Part shown: positions 44,874 to 52,636 of the stretch, piece by piece | Layout: every line of letters begins with the position of its first letter | How positions within the stretch are numbered: position 1 is the stretch's first letter | From: Dyadobacter frigoris | GTDB taxonomy: Bacteria > Bacteroidota > Bacteroidia > Cytophagales > Spirosomataceae | Direction of reading: 5' to 3' | DNA: 64,000 nt | Assembly (NCBI RefSeq): GCF_005280585.1 | Contig: NZ_SZVO01000014.1 | Coordinates: forward strand, 142,718 to 206,717 | Position numbers and translations under genes: made by a program | The notes under the pieces: model-generated | Seen by the model: the letters and a program-made list of their open reading frames with translations, nothing else | Databases searched by the model: none | Told to the model about the DNA's origin: nothing

Positions 44874-45704
44874 ATGCAGTTCACAGATAGCCTTATCTAT
44901 TACGAAATACTTACACTATTTGCAGTCATCAGTATTGCCGAATTTTTTACAGGATTGTACAAAAGCGAAAAATGGTCTAAAAATGAGTGGTATATCAATT
45001 TTGCAGGTCTTTTTTTATCCAGCACCATCACAAGACCAATAAGTTTTTTACTAACTTCTTACATTTTAAACTTCTTTTTTGCGGACTATTTCAATTTCTT
45101 TTCCAGTGTCCCGCTGTGGCTTGGCGTGATTATCACTTGCCTTCTGGAAGATTTTACGCAATATTGGTGGCATCGTGCCGCACATACCTATACGTGGCTA
45201 TGGAAAGCACACCGGGTACATCATACGGCACCTGAGATGAGCGTTTTTCTGACAGGCCGGAATTCCTGGATTTATCTGCTGCTTTTTCCTTCGCGTATAG
45301 TGTCGACAGTTCTTGTGTTTTTAGGCTTTGGGCAAGCCTTTCTGATTGGTTATTTTTTCAAAGCATTGATCGGAATTTCCGCGCATTCAAGTGTGCGTTG
45401 GGACAAACCTTTGTACGCTGTCAAGTGGCTGCACCCGGTGATGTGGATTGTAGAGCGGACTATTTCCACACCTGCAACACATCATGCACATCACGCCGCT
45501 ACCGATGCTGACGGGATTGGCGTGATCAATGGAAATTATGGAAACATGTTTTTTATCTGGGATATGATTTTTGGTACTGCAAAAATAACAAGAGAGTTCT
45601 CGGAGCATATCGGCCTGGAAGATTATCACGAAGAACCTTGGTATGTACAGCTTGGTTACCCGGTTTTTAAATCAAAAGATTCGCGCAGCGAGCTGTCTGA
45701 ATGA
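44874..45704 (+). CDS. Fatty acid hydroxylase/sterol desaturase family protein (276 aa)
   Basis: Di-iron membrane oxygenase. I chose the ATG at 44874 (MQFTDSLIYYEILTLFAV); the frame extends upstream to 44682, but that part (GQALPETLRFCNSAYPEQ) does not look like protein and overlaps the putative leader. Histidine clusters: HRAAH, HRVHH and HHAHH, then GNYGNMFFIWDMIFGTA. The helices fit the family. It is followed 28 bases later by a DUF6134-like gene, forming a two-gene operon behind promoter B. Substrate unknown. Confidence 0.92.
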   Translation: MQFTDSLIYYEILTLFAVISIAEFFTGLYKSEKWSKNEWYINFAGLFLSSTITRPISFLLTSYILNFFFADYFNFFSSVPLWLGVIITCLLEDFTQYWWHRAAHTYTWLWKAHRVHHTAPEMSVFLTGRNSWIYLLLFPSRIVSTVLVFLGFGQAFLIGYFFKALIGISAHSSVRWDKPLYAVKWLHPVMWIVERTISTPATHHAHHAATDADGIGVINGNYGNMFFIWDMIFGTAKITREFSEHIGLEDYHEEPWYVQLGYPVFKSKDSRSELSE

Positions 45705-45732
45705 TTTCTACCTTTCCCTAACAAAAACAGAA

Positions 45733-46353
45733 ATGAAATATCTGGCGTTGCTTATTATTGCTGCCGGTCTGCTGCTGCCGCTCATATCGGTTTCGCAGAC
45801 AGTGATGTATGATGTTATGGTAGCTGGCCGGGTGATCGGGTCCGTGAAGGTTTTGTTGTATGAGAACACTTCAAAAACAATAAAACACCGTATCGAAGCT
45901 CAGTTCAGCATTCCCTTTTACTCAGGAAGTTTTTCCAGCGAAAATGACTTTCTCGAGGGCAATCTGCAATCCTCGGTTACTGAACATTTTGTGAATGGAA
46001 AGCAAAAGGAAAGTACCCGTACTTCAAACCGGCATCCTCAGCTTTATCATGTCAGTTTTTCTGGTAAAGCCACGGATTATGGTAAACTAAAAGAATTAAA
46101 TCAGACAATCAATCACACGATGACTGGCCTGTATTATCAGGAACCTTCCAACGTTGGCATGGTCTATTCTGAAAGATACGGTCAGATGTGCCCGGTTAAA
46201 AAACTTGATGAAAGCCGGTATGGGGTTGTTTTGCCGAATGGAAAACAAAGTATTTATGCCTATCGTCAAGGTCTTTGTACTGAAGTGCAATCAGAACTCG
46301 CAGGCATGAAACTCAGGATTGTCAGAAGGTGGAATCAGTTAGCCGTGAAATGA
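45733..46353 (+). CDS. Exported DUF6134-like protein
   Basis: 206 aa from the ATG at 45733 (an upstream in-frame start at 45643 overlaps the hydroxylase gene). Signal peptide MKYLALLIIAAGLLLPLISV. The mature part begins YDVMVAGRVIGSVKV and has a beta-barrel or lipocalin-like strand pattern, with EHFVNGKQKESTRTS and a late SIYAYRQGLCTEVQSE. It resembles Bacteroidetes DUF6134 proteins. Co-transcribed with the hydroxylase, so it may bind or carry its lipid product in the envelope; this is inference. Confidence 0.8.
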   Translation: MKYLALLIIAAGLLLPLISVSQTVMYDVMVAGRVIGSVKVLLYENTSKTIKHRIEAQFSIPFYSGSFSSENDFLEGNLQSSVTEHFVNGKQKESTRTSNRHPQLYHVSFSGKATDYGKLKELNQTINHTMTGLYYQEPSNVGMVYSERYGQMCPVKKLDESRYGVVLPNGKQSIYAYRQGLCTEVQSELAGMKLRIVRRWNQLAVK

Positions 46354-46410
46354 AAATTCGGGTAAATAAATTGTATCAATGCTCATTGCAGGCCACATCT
46401 GGCGGAGCGT

Positions 46411-46730
46411 TTACAGAATATCCCGAATCGTGATCTTACTTAATACGGATAAGTCAGCAGCCTGCCAGTTTTTTAAAGCGGATGCCAATGTACATGGTTC
46501 TTTAAAAAGTTGATTTGATCCGCAGGTACCAAAAGTGAATATCCGCCTCCGTGGTGCATTCTTTTTTCGATCAGCCCACCATGCTTAAATCGTACCAATA
46601 TTGTTTCTGCATAATGCTGTGAAATATCTTCCTTCTTCACAATTTCAGAAACAAAGGCAGGCTCTTTCATGTATTGCCTGTCAAGTAATCTAAGTATTTT
46701 TAGCGCATATTTAATCTTCCTTGATATCAT
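46411..46730 (-). pseudogene. Rrf2-family transcriptional regulator, frameshifted, middle part missing
   Basis: The N-terminal winged helix is intact from the ATG at 46730 (MISRKIKYALKILRLLDRQY ... ISQHYAETILVRFKHGG ... HHGGGYSLLVPADQINFLK). The frame then runs out as NHVHWHPL and stops at 46473. One base shifted, the sequence continues EPCTLASALKNWQAADLSVL, then SKITIRDIL and a stop at 46411, which matches the normal Rrf2 C-terminus. About 35 residues that normally join these parts, including the usual Cys cluster, are absent. A deletion that is not a multiple of three explains both. The product should lack ligand sensing and dimer helix. Confidence 0.75.
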
Positions 46731-46986
46731 CGTAATCACTGATTTTAATAGCTGTTTGCCTGCAAGGTGCTTTCTGGTAATACATATTTTTTGCCGGATC
46801 TATCAGGAATTACATAAACCGAGTCTCGGTTTTCATTTAGTTCGCTCAGGATTAATCTGGATTTACTGGGTTTGATATATTGAAAAACCAGCCTCTTTGC
46901 AGTATCTGGAATAACTTTTTAATTATATCGGATTTTATTAAATGTATCGCATTTTTGCTTTTATCAAACAAAAAAAAGAAGAATGA

Positions 46987-47040
46987 TTTGCAATAAAACA
47001 TTCTTATAGTTTACTTTGCCTATCAAATTAATATACTAAT
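46987..47040 (+). promoter_or_regulatory. Promoter/operator C (rhodanese unit)
   Basis: TTTG at 46987-46990 and TTACTTTG at 47011-47018, 20 bases apart. The core TAGTTTACTTTGCCTAT at 47007 differs from copies A and B by one base. The downstream palindrome ATTAATATACTAAT has one mismatch from perfect symmetry. It is about 440 bases upstream of the rhodanese start and 250 bases from the Rrf2-like remnant. Confidence 0.75.
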
Positions 47041-47068
47041 CTGATTTATTACCACCAATAATCAGATT
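47038..47068 (+). ncRNA. 5'-UTR hairpin with ACCACC hexaloop, copy C
   Basis: Stem AATCTGAT / ATCAGATT, a one-base 5' bulge, TATT / AATA, and the six-base loop ACCACC (47051-47056). This is twelve base pairs in all. Same architecture as copy B (44580-44600) with unrelated stem bases, which is the pattern of compensatory change. Confidence 0.5.
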
Positions 47069-47082
47069 TTAAAACTCACAAC

Positions 47083-47184
47083 ATGAGAATAAGTAACTCC
47101 CGCAGCCCAACAAATAGCTGTCCGGTAAAAGTGGTGGAAATGAAAAACCTTCTTAATCGCTTGACAAAAACAATGCCTGATTAG
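47083..47184 (+). CDS. Candidate leader ORF, 33 aa
   Basis: ATG-initiated ORF 65 bases after the -7 box of promoter C, the same offset as the Cys-rich ORF behind promoter B. The product begins MRISNSRSPTNSCPVKVVEM and ends in TMPD before a TAG. After the TAG the same frame reads RCDICCF, so suppression or a lost sense codon would give a Cys-rich end. It may be a regulatory leader or a small protein; no family recognised. Confidence 0.4.
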   Translation: MRISNSRSPTNSCPVKVVEMKNLLNRLTKTMPD

Positions 47185-47455
47185 CGTTGCGATATTTGTT
47201 GTTTTACGTATATCACGGGGAGTTTATGGCAAGATATAATACTGCATTGCAGTTTTGTGTATCAATAATCCTGGTGTGACTTATTTTTAAGGCCTTCCAA
47301 TTTTGTTTTAGTCATTCTGGTATGAGCCGACACATCGGATACTGTTTGATTGAAATTGCTTCAAAAACTGTAATTGAAGGCTCGTCTAGTTGAGTATTCC
47401 CTTAAAAAAAGCAGAAAAAATCACGATTAAACCAATCAATCTAAATTTTAAAACT

Positions 47456-47878
47456 ATGAAAACTGTATTTTTAAGTATCGTACTATTATTTTCGATAACC
47501 GTAAGTATTTTCGCGCAGAACAAGTCCGGTGTGAAAGCGGAGGAATTTGACACAGCGATCAAAAAGAAAGGAATTCAGCTTTTGGATGTCCGCCGTCCTG
47601 CCGAATATGAAGAAGGGCATATCAAAGGTTCAACCTTGGCAAACTGGGAAGATAAAGCCGAATTTGAAAAACATGCACAGCATCTTGATAAGGATAAACC
47701 TGTTTACGTATATTGCCGGAGCGGCAAAAGAAGCAGTGCTGCCGCTGATTTTTTATCCGAAAAAGGATTTAAAAATGTGGTCAATCTGGAAGGTGGGATT
47801 TTGGGGTGGAAACAAGAAGGGAAAGAGGTTGAAGCTGGACAGAAAAGTCTGGGAGCGGCATCGGTTTCCCAGCATTGA
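47456..47878 (+). CDS. Exported single-domain rhodanese (thiosulfate sulfurtransferase-like)
   Basis: 140 aa from the ATG at 47456. Signal peptide (VFLSIVLLFSITVSIFAQ), then one rhodanese domain: LLDVRRPAEYEEGHIKGS, active-site loop C87-R-S-G-K-R-S, GFKNVVNLEGGILGW. The loop carries sulfane sulfur; partners may be thiosulfate or persulfides in the periplasm. It is 28 bases upstream of the TPR gene (one operon) behind promoter C. Its sulfur chemistry fits the sulfur-regulon idea. Confidence 0.93.
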   Translation: MKTVFLSIVLLFSITVSIFAQNKSGVKAEEFDTAIKKKGIQLLDVRRPAEYEEGHIKGSTLANWEDKAEFEKHAQHLDKDKPVYVYCRSGKRSSAAADFLSEKGFKNVVNLEGGILGWKQEGKEVEAGQKSLGAASVSQH

Positions 47879-47906
47879 TAACCTGTATTTTATTAAAATT
47901 AAAAAT

Positions 47907-49637
47907 ATGAAATTTTCTTTTTTATTGTTTTGTCTTATTTCAATTCATACGCTCGCACAGCGTGACAGGCAGGGCGAGGCTCCAACTGGCGGGCACGATC
48001 ATGGAAGCCATGTAGATGAGAACGAATTTGCCCATAACCATCTGGACCATATCCAGGCCTACCGCAAGGAAACTGCCTATGTTCACAACCTTCCTCCTGC
48101 ACAGTTTCTGGAAGGAGTCGGGACTTCGCATTTAAAGATCTCGACAAAATCGGAACTGACCCGGAAATATTTCAACCAGGGTGTTGCGCTGCTGCATGAC
48201 TTCTGGGATTTTGAAGCTTACCGTTCTTTCAAGGAAGCAATCCGTCAGGATTCAACAGCCATTATGCCTTACTGGGGACTTTACAGCGCAATCGGCGCGA
48301 CGGAAGGAACTGACTTTGATAACGATAAAAAACTGGCAGTAAAAAAGCTTAAAGAGCTGAAAGATAAGGCTTCCGGACACGAACAGTTATATGCCGAAGC
48401 GATTCTGCTCCGAGATGCCCCCGGAGAAAACAGCAAAAAAGAATACCAGAAAAAACTGGAAATCCTGGTTCATCAATATCCGGAAGATATTGATGCGAAA
48501 TTGTTTTTGGCATTAAGTAAAATGACAGGTTATGATGTAGAGCTCAATCCGCGCGAAGGCCAGATTTACAGTGAATACCTGCTTCGTGATGTTTTAAAAT
48601 CAGATCCTGATAATGCAGGCGCACACCATTACTGGATCCATTTAATGGAAAACTGCTGTCCGGATGAAGCGATCAAGAGTTCAGAAAAAATGAGTCAGCT
48701 GACGCCTGGCGCTGCGCATATGGTGCATATGCCCGGGCACGTTTATTACAAACTTGGCCAGTACCAAAAAGCACATGCAGCATTCCTGGCTGCGGTTGCG
48801 GTGGATTCTGTTTATATGAAAAAACAAGGAATCCCGGAAGTGGATACCTGGAATTATATCCATAATATCAACTACCTGCTATCAAACTGCGCCGAAGACG
48901 GCCATTACAAAACAGGTTTGTATTATGCTGAAAAATTGCAGAATATGCCGGTAACCAAAGAAAGAAAAGCAAAATATGAGGGGCGCTTTTTCTATCAGGG
49001 AATTGTAGCGCCTGCTAAAATGGAACTGTGTTTTGGTTACTACAAAAAAGCGGCGGACCGTTTGAAACTGATCAATGACAAAGACAGCATTTTTACCGGA
49101 AAAGCGATCGCCTACAAAGACGGCCTTTACCTTTTTGCTTTGGGAATGGACGCTGTAAAAAGAAGCAAAGTGGACGAGGCAAAGAAATATTCTGATGCGC
49201 TGGATGCTCATTTATATAGAAACAGCACTCAGTCATTCCCGGATGATGTGATCGCAGCCAGAAGGTTAGGGGATTTAAATGTTGCATCTCTGGAATTGCA
49301 GGGACTGATCAAAAGTCTGGAAAACAAGGATGACGAAGCGATCAAAATCCTTACGATTGCCCGGAAAAAGGAACATGATCTTGGTTACAGTGAGCCGCCA
49401 TCGTACGCGCGTCCGGTTTTGATAAGTCTGGGTGAAGTGTATCTGAAAGCGGGGAAATATGATCAGGCTATTAAAGCCTATGAAGACCTGGCAAAAAAAC
49501 GTCCGAACAGCGCAAACGCGTTATGGGGCCTTTATAAAGTGTACGAGAAAAAGGGCGATGCTGAAAAAGTGAAGCAATATATGGCTGAGCTTGCTGAGGT
49601 GATCAAAGGAGGAGATAAATCGCTATATCCTTTATAG
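47907..49637 (+). CDS. Exported TPR-repeat protein
   Basis: 576 aa from the ATG at 47907; the frame continues upstream inside the rhodanese gene, but only this start gives a signal peptide (MKFSFLLFCLISIHTLAQ). Next is a His-rich linker (GGHDHGSHVDENEFAHNHLD), then TPR-like helices: YFNQGVALLHDFWDFEAYRS, MPYWGLYSAIGATEG, HMPGHVYYKLGQYQKAHAAF and a C-terminal pair with YDQAIKAYEDLAKKRPNSAN. The His-rich segment may bind metal. It belongs to a periplasmic TPR family often found in Bacteroidetes operons; function unknown. Confidence 0.9.
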   Translation: MKFSFLLFCLISIHTLAQRDRQGEAPTGGHDHGSHVDENEFAHNHLDHIQAYRKETAYVHNLPPAQFLEGVGTSHLKISTKSELTRKYFNQGVALLHDFWDFEAYRSFKEAIRQDSTAIMPYWGLYSAIGATEGTDFDNDKKLAVKKLKELKDKASGHEQLYAEAILLRDAPGENSKKEYQKKLEILVHQYPEDIDAKLFLALSKMTGYDVELNPREGQIYSEYLLRDVLKSDPDNAGAHHYWIHLMENCCPDEAIKSSEKMSQLTPGAAHMVHMPGHVYYKLGQYQKAHAAFLAAVAVDSVYMKKQGIPEVDTWNYIHNINYLLSNCAEDGHYKTGLYYAEKLQNMPVTKERKAKYEGRFFYQGIVAPAKMELCFGYYKKAADRLKLINDKDSIFTGKAIAYKDGLYLFALGMDAVKRSKVDEAKKYSDALDAHLYRNSTQSFPDDVIAARRLGDLNVASLELQGLIKSLENKDDEAIKILTIARKKEHDLGYSEPPSYARPVLISLGEVYLKAGKYDQAIKAYEDLAKKRPNSANALWGLYKVYEKKGDAEKVKQYMAELAEVIKGGDKSLYPL

Positions 49638-49810
49638 TATGAATCATACCGGGAAATATGCATTTTCCGGAAAATTTTCCAGGTTTCCAGCCAGTATCCA
49701 CGAGCCCAACTGACAAATTCTCCTTCATTTTTTGCAAAGAAATAATTTCATATAGTCCATAAAATCTATATAGTTTATATATTTACTCCCGAACTAACCA
49801 AACTCACCTA

Positions 49811-49864
49811 ATGAATTCAATTATCCGGGCAAAATCTTATTGTTGTTGGTATTATGTTGACTAA
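49811..49864 (+). CDS. Candidate leader peptide with Cys-Cys, 17 aa
   Basis: ATG-initiated ORF encoding MNSIIRAKSYCCWYYVD, with tandem Cys codons (TGT TGT) followed by Trp. Its stop is 5 bases before a 10-bp hairpin. A short ORF with scarce-amino-acid codons, a hairpin and the structural gene 108 bases later is the usual attenuator layout. On its own the ORF is weak evidence. Confidence 0.35.
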   Translation: MNSIIRAKSYCCWYYVD

Positions 49865-49869
49865 GGATA

Positions 49870-49893
49870 GGGCCGCCTGAGAACAGGTGGCCC
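49870..49893 (+). ncRNA. Strong 5'-UTR hairpin upstream of the TonB receptor
   Basis: Ten-base-pair stem GGGCCGCCTG / CAGGTGGCCC (nine Watson-Crick pairs and one G-U) with AGAA tetraloop. It is far more GC-rich than its surroundings. No T-run follows directly, so it is more likely a regulatory or stabilising structure than a simple terminator. Confidence 0.6.
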
Positions 49894-49971
49894 CATACGG
49901 AACATGAAGTTTTTTCTTTCTGACTCCGGTCGAAAAACAGTTAAACTTAAATATCGATAAATTCAATAAGC

Positions 49972-52536
49972 ATGAAACAAATTTTAAAAATAACCTTCCT
50001 TGTTGGTGCAATTCTATTTCCCCTATTTCTATCAGCACAAGATAGTCAAACCAACAATGCAACGATCTCCGGAAAAGTATTGGATTCCAGGACCAACGAA
50101 GCATTGATTGGTGCCACGGTAACAATTAAGGGCACAACCAACGGATCTGTGACAGACGCAAACGGGGAATTTAGCCTGATTACAGCCCAGAAACTACCCT
50201 TCACACTGATCGTTTCGTACGTCGGGTATGTGAGAAAAGAGGTTCTGACCAAAGGAAGCGGGGTTGAAATCAAACTTGATTTGAATAATACCCAGCTGGA
50301 TGATGTCGTTATTTCCTCGCGTCGTCGTCAGGAATCTGCTCAGGAAGTACCTATTCCTATTTCTGTGATCAGCGGGACAAGAGCCGAAGACGCCGGAGCT
50401 TTTAATGTAAACCGTCTGAAAGAATTGGTGCCTACGGTACAGTTGTATGCGTCGAATGCACGGAATACAACCCTGAATATTCGTGGATTGGGCTCAACGT
50501 TCGGACTTACCAATGATGGCGTTGACCCAGGTGTTGGTTTTTATGTGGATGGAGTTTATTATGCTCGTCCGGCGGCAACAGCACTGGATTTTATTGACAT
50601 TGAACGCGTTGAAGTTCTTCGTGGACCTCAGGGAACACTTTTTGGAAAAAACACAACGGCAGGAGCTTTTAACATAACAACCCGTGCAGCAAGTTTTACA
50701 CCCGGAGCCAACGTGGAAGCGAGTTATGGTAATTTAGGTTTCGTTCAGGCGAAGGTTTCACTTACAGGACCAATCAGCAAAAAATTAGCGGCACGCGTTT
50801 CCTTCACAGGTACGCAGCGCAACGGTACGTTTTACAACATTCATACTCAATTACCGATCAATGATATCAACAACATTGGCGTAAGAGGGCAGATATTATA
50901 TACGCCGAACGAAAATATCAATATCACCGTGATCGGGGATGTTTCGGATCAAAAACCGAATGGGTACGGATGGCCGGTGGCAGGAGTTGTACCAACCAAA
51001 AGAGCAGCATACAGACAATTCAATGCTATTATCGCTGATTTAGGATATACATTGCCCTACAAAAGTGCTTTTGAACGTAAACTGGATCTGGATACACCTT
51101 CAAAGGCGGATAACCGGTTGGGTGGAGTTTCAGTTAATGCAGATATAAAATTAGGGAAAGGAACATTAACCAGTACTTCTGCATGGCGTTTCTGGAAATG
51201 GACACCATTGAATGACAGGGATTATATTGGATTGCCGGTATTCACGATATCATCGGGTAATTCGGCACACGATCAGTGGTCGCAGGAAATACGGTATTCA
51301 GGAAAAATATCGCCAAAATTAAGCGGAGTGGTTGGCGTTTTCGGCCTTTGGCAAGATCTTAAATCCGATCCAGTACAAACCGAAGAAGCCGGTTCGGCAC
51401 AATGGAGATTTGCACAAAGTTCAACAAGTGCTCTTTGGAAAACGCCCGGATTGTTTGACAACTTTGGTATTCGCACAACAAACCGTATTAAAAGTACCAG
51501 TTTGGCCGTTTTCGCGCAGGCTGACTGGGTAGTGACTAACAAGTTTCATATTTTACCTGGTATCCGTTACAACTATGACAAGAAAGTAGTTGATTACAAA
51601 AGAGAAACCTACGGAGGATTACAAACCACTGATCCTGCACTGATCGCTTTGAAAAATGGCGTATATACCAACCAGGCATTTAACACGGATTACTCAGAAG
51701 GGAATTTCTCGGGACAGCTTTCTTTACAATACAAAGCCAGTACTAATTTGAATGCGTACGCAACTTATTCTGTTGGTTACAAGCCAATTGGGGTAAATGT
51801 GGGTGGTTTGCCAACAGCGAATGGTCAGAATTTGATTGATCTTGCCAAGGTGAAACCAGAATATGTGGATCACAAGGAATTTGGTGTGAAAACCAAACCA
51901 TCGGCTAATTCGGTTTTAAATCTTACCATCTATCGTTCGGATATCAAAGACTATCAAACACAGGTACAAACGCCTGAACCTGGCGTAAACCGTGGCTATC
52001 TGGCGAATGCGGAAAAAGTTCGTGTACAGGGTGCAGAGGTAGATGGAAATATCCGCTTGAAACATTTTACTTTTAACGCCGCTATTGCCTATACTGATGG
52101 AAAATATGTTCGTTTTGCCAATGCTCCTGTGCCACTGGAGGAAGTAGGAGGGGCTCAGGCTTTCAAGGATATTTCGGGAGGAAGACTGCCAGGTATCTCA
52201 AAATGGTCGGGCTCAGTGGGCGGTGAAGTTGTTGTTAAAGGATCATTGATTAGCCTGAAAGGAAATTACTTTCTTGGAATCGATGAATTCTTACGGTCAG
52301 AATTTTCATCTAGCCCGTCTCCTTCGCAGTACCTGAATATTGGTGGCTATGGACTTACCAATGCCCGTCTTGGTTTCCGAGCTTCTAACGGACTTTCCTT
52401 GTATGTATGGGGAAGAAATATTTTCAACAAGAACTATTACGAACAACTATTGGCGGCTCCTGGAAGTTACGGACAATACGCCGGTATAGTTGGTGACCAA
52501 CGTACCTATGGAGTCACCGTGAGGTTTACATACTAA
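49972..52536 (+). CDS. TonB-dependent receptor
   Basis: 854 aa: signal peptide (ITFLVGAILFPLFLSAQ), CarboxypepD_reg-like domain (TISGKVLDSRTNEALIGATV), plug (QEVPIPISVISGTRAEDAGA ... IERVEVLRGPQGTLFGKNTT, split) and a 22-strand barrel with a terminal YGVTVRFTY. The plug style (RGPQGTLFGKN) is that of siderophore/vitamin/small-molecule receptors rather than SusC. It follows the TPR gene by 334 bases with its own leader. Context suggests uptake of a sulfur-containing or sulfated compound; the ligand is not identifiable from sequence. Confidence 0.94.
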   Translation: MKQILKITFLVGAILFPLFLSAQDSQTNNATISGKVLDSRTNEALIGATVTIKGTTNGSVTDANGEFSLITAQKLPFTLIVSYVGYVRKEVLTKGSGVEIKLDLNNTQLDDVVISSRRRQESAQEVPIPISVISGTRAEDAGAFNVNRLKELVPTVQLYASNARNTTLNIRGLGSTFGLTNDGVDPGVGFYVDGVYYARPAATALDFIDIERVEVLRGPQGTLFGKNTTAGAFNITTRAASFTPGANVEASYGNLGFVQAKVSLTGPISKKLAARVSFTGTQRNGTFYNIHTQLPINDINNIGVRGQILYTPNENINITVIGDVSDQKPNGYGWPVAGVVPTKRAAYRQFNAIIADLGYTLPYKSAFERKLDLDTPSKADNRLGGVSVNADIKLGKGTLTSTSAWRFWKWTPLNDRDYIGLPVFTISSGNSAHDQWSQEIRYSGKISPKLSGVVGVFGLWQDLKSDPVQTEEAGSAQWRFAQSSTSALWKTPGLFDNFGIRTTNRIKSTSLAVFAQADWVVTNKFHILPGIRYNYDKKVVDYKRETYGGLQTTDPALIALKNGVYTNQAFNTDYSEGNFSGQLSLQYKASTNLNAYATYSVGYKPIGVNVGGLPTANGQNLIDLAKVKPEYVDHKEFGVKTKPSANSVLNLTIYRSDIKDYQTQVQTPEPGVNRGYLANAEKVRVQGAEVDGNIRLKHFTFNAAIAYTDGKYVRFANAPVPLEEVGGAQAFKDISGGRLPGISKWSGSVGGEVVVKGSLISLKGNYFLGIDEFLRSEFSSSPSPSQYLNIGGYGLTNARLGFRASNGLSLYVWGRNIFNKNYYEQLLAAPGSYGQYAGIVGDQRTYGVTVRFTY

Positions 52537-52590
52537 TTAGTTGTTGATAGTATCGCTGATGCATATTGGCAGCTATTAATTCAACTTAAA

Positions 52591-52636
52591 CGAAAGACAG
52601 TAGCAGACTTTGTTTTGCTGCTGTCTTTCGTTTTTT
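52591..52636 (+). terminator. Rho-independent terminator
   Basis: Fifteen-base arms CGAAAGACAGTAGCA / TGCTGCTGTCTTTCG (one mismatch) followed by T6, after the TonB-receptor gene. Confidence 0.9.

Larger units (their letters stand above)
46740..47455. other. Long intergenic region between rrf2-like and rhodanese genes
   Basis: Contains a perfect 17-bp palindrome AAACCGAG-T-CTCGGTTT (46816-46832) upstream of the Rrf2-like gene, promoter/operator C, an ACCACC-loop hairpin and a 33-codon ORF (separate entries). The 270 bases from 47185 to 47455 are a long 5' leader with no further ORF. They do include the Cys-codon-rich string TGC GAT ATT TGT TGT directly after the short ORF's TAG, in the same frame. 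Confidence 0.5.
49638..49971 (+). promoter_or_regulatory. Leader region of the TonB receptor with possible promoter D
   Basis: TTTG at 49731-49734 and the degenerate core TAGTCCATAAAATCTATAT (from 49753) match about 20 of 34 positions of promoter/operator A, so this may be a diverged fourth copy. It is followed by a 17-codon ORF (49811-49864) and a strong hairpin (49870-49893). The final T6 run lies at 49910-49915, before the receptor start. Confidence 0.4.
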
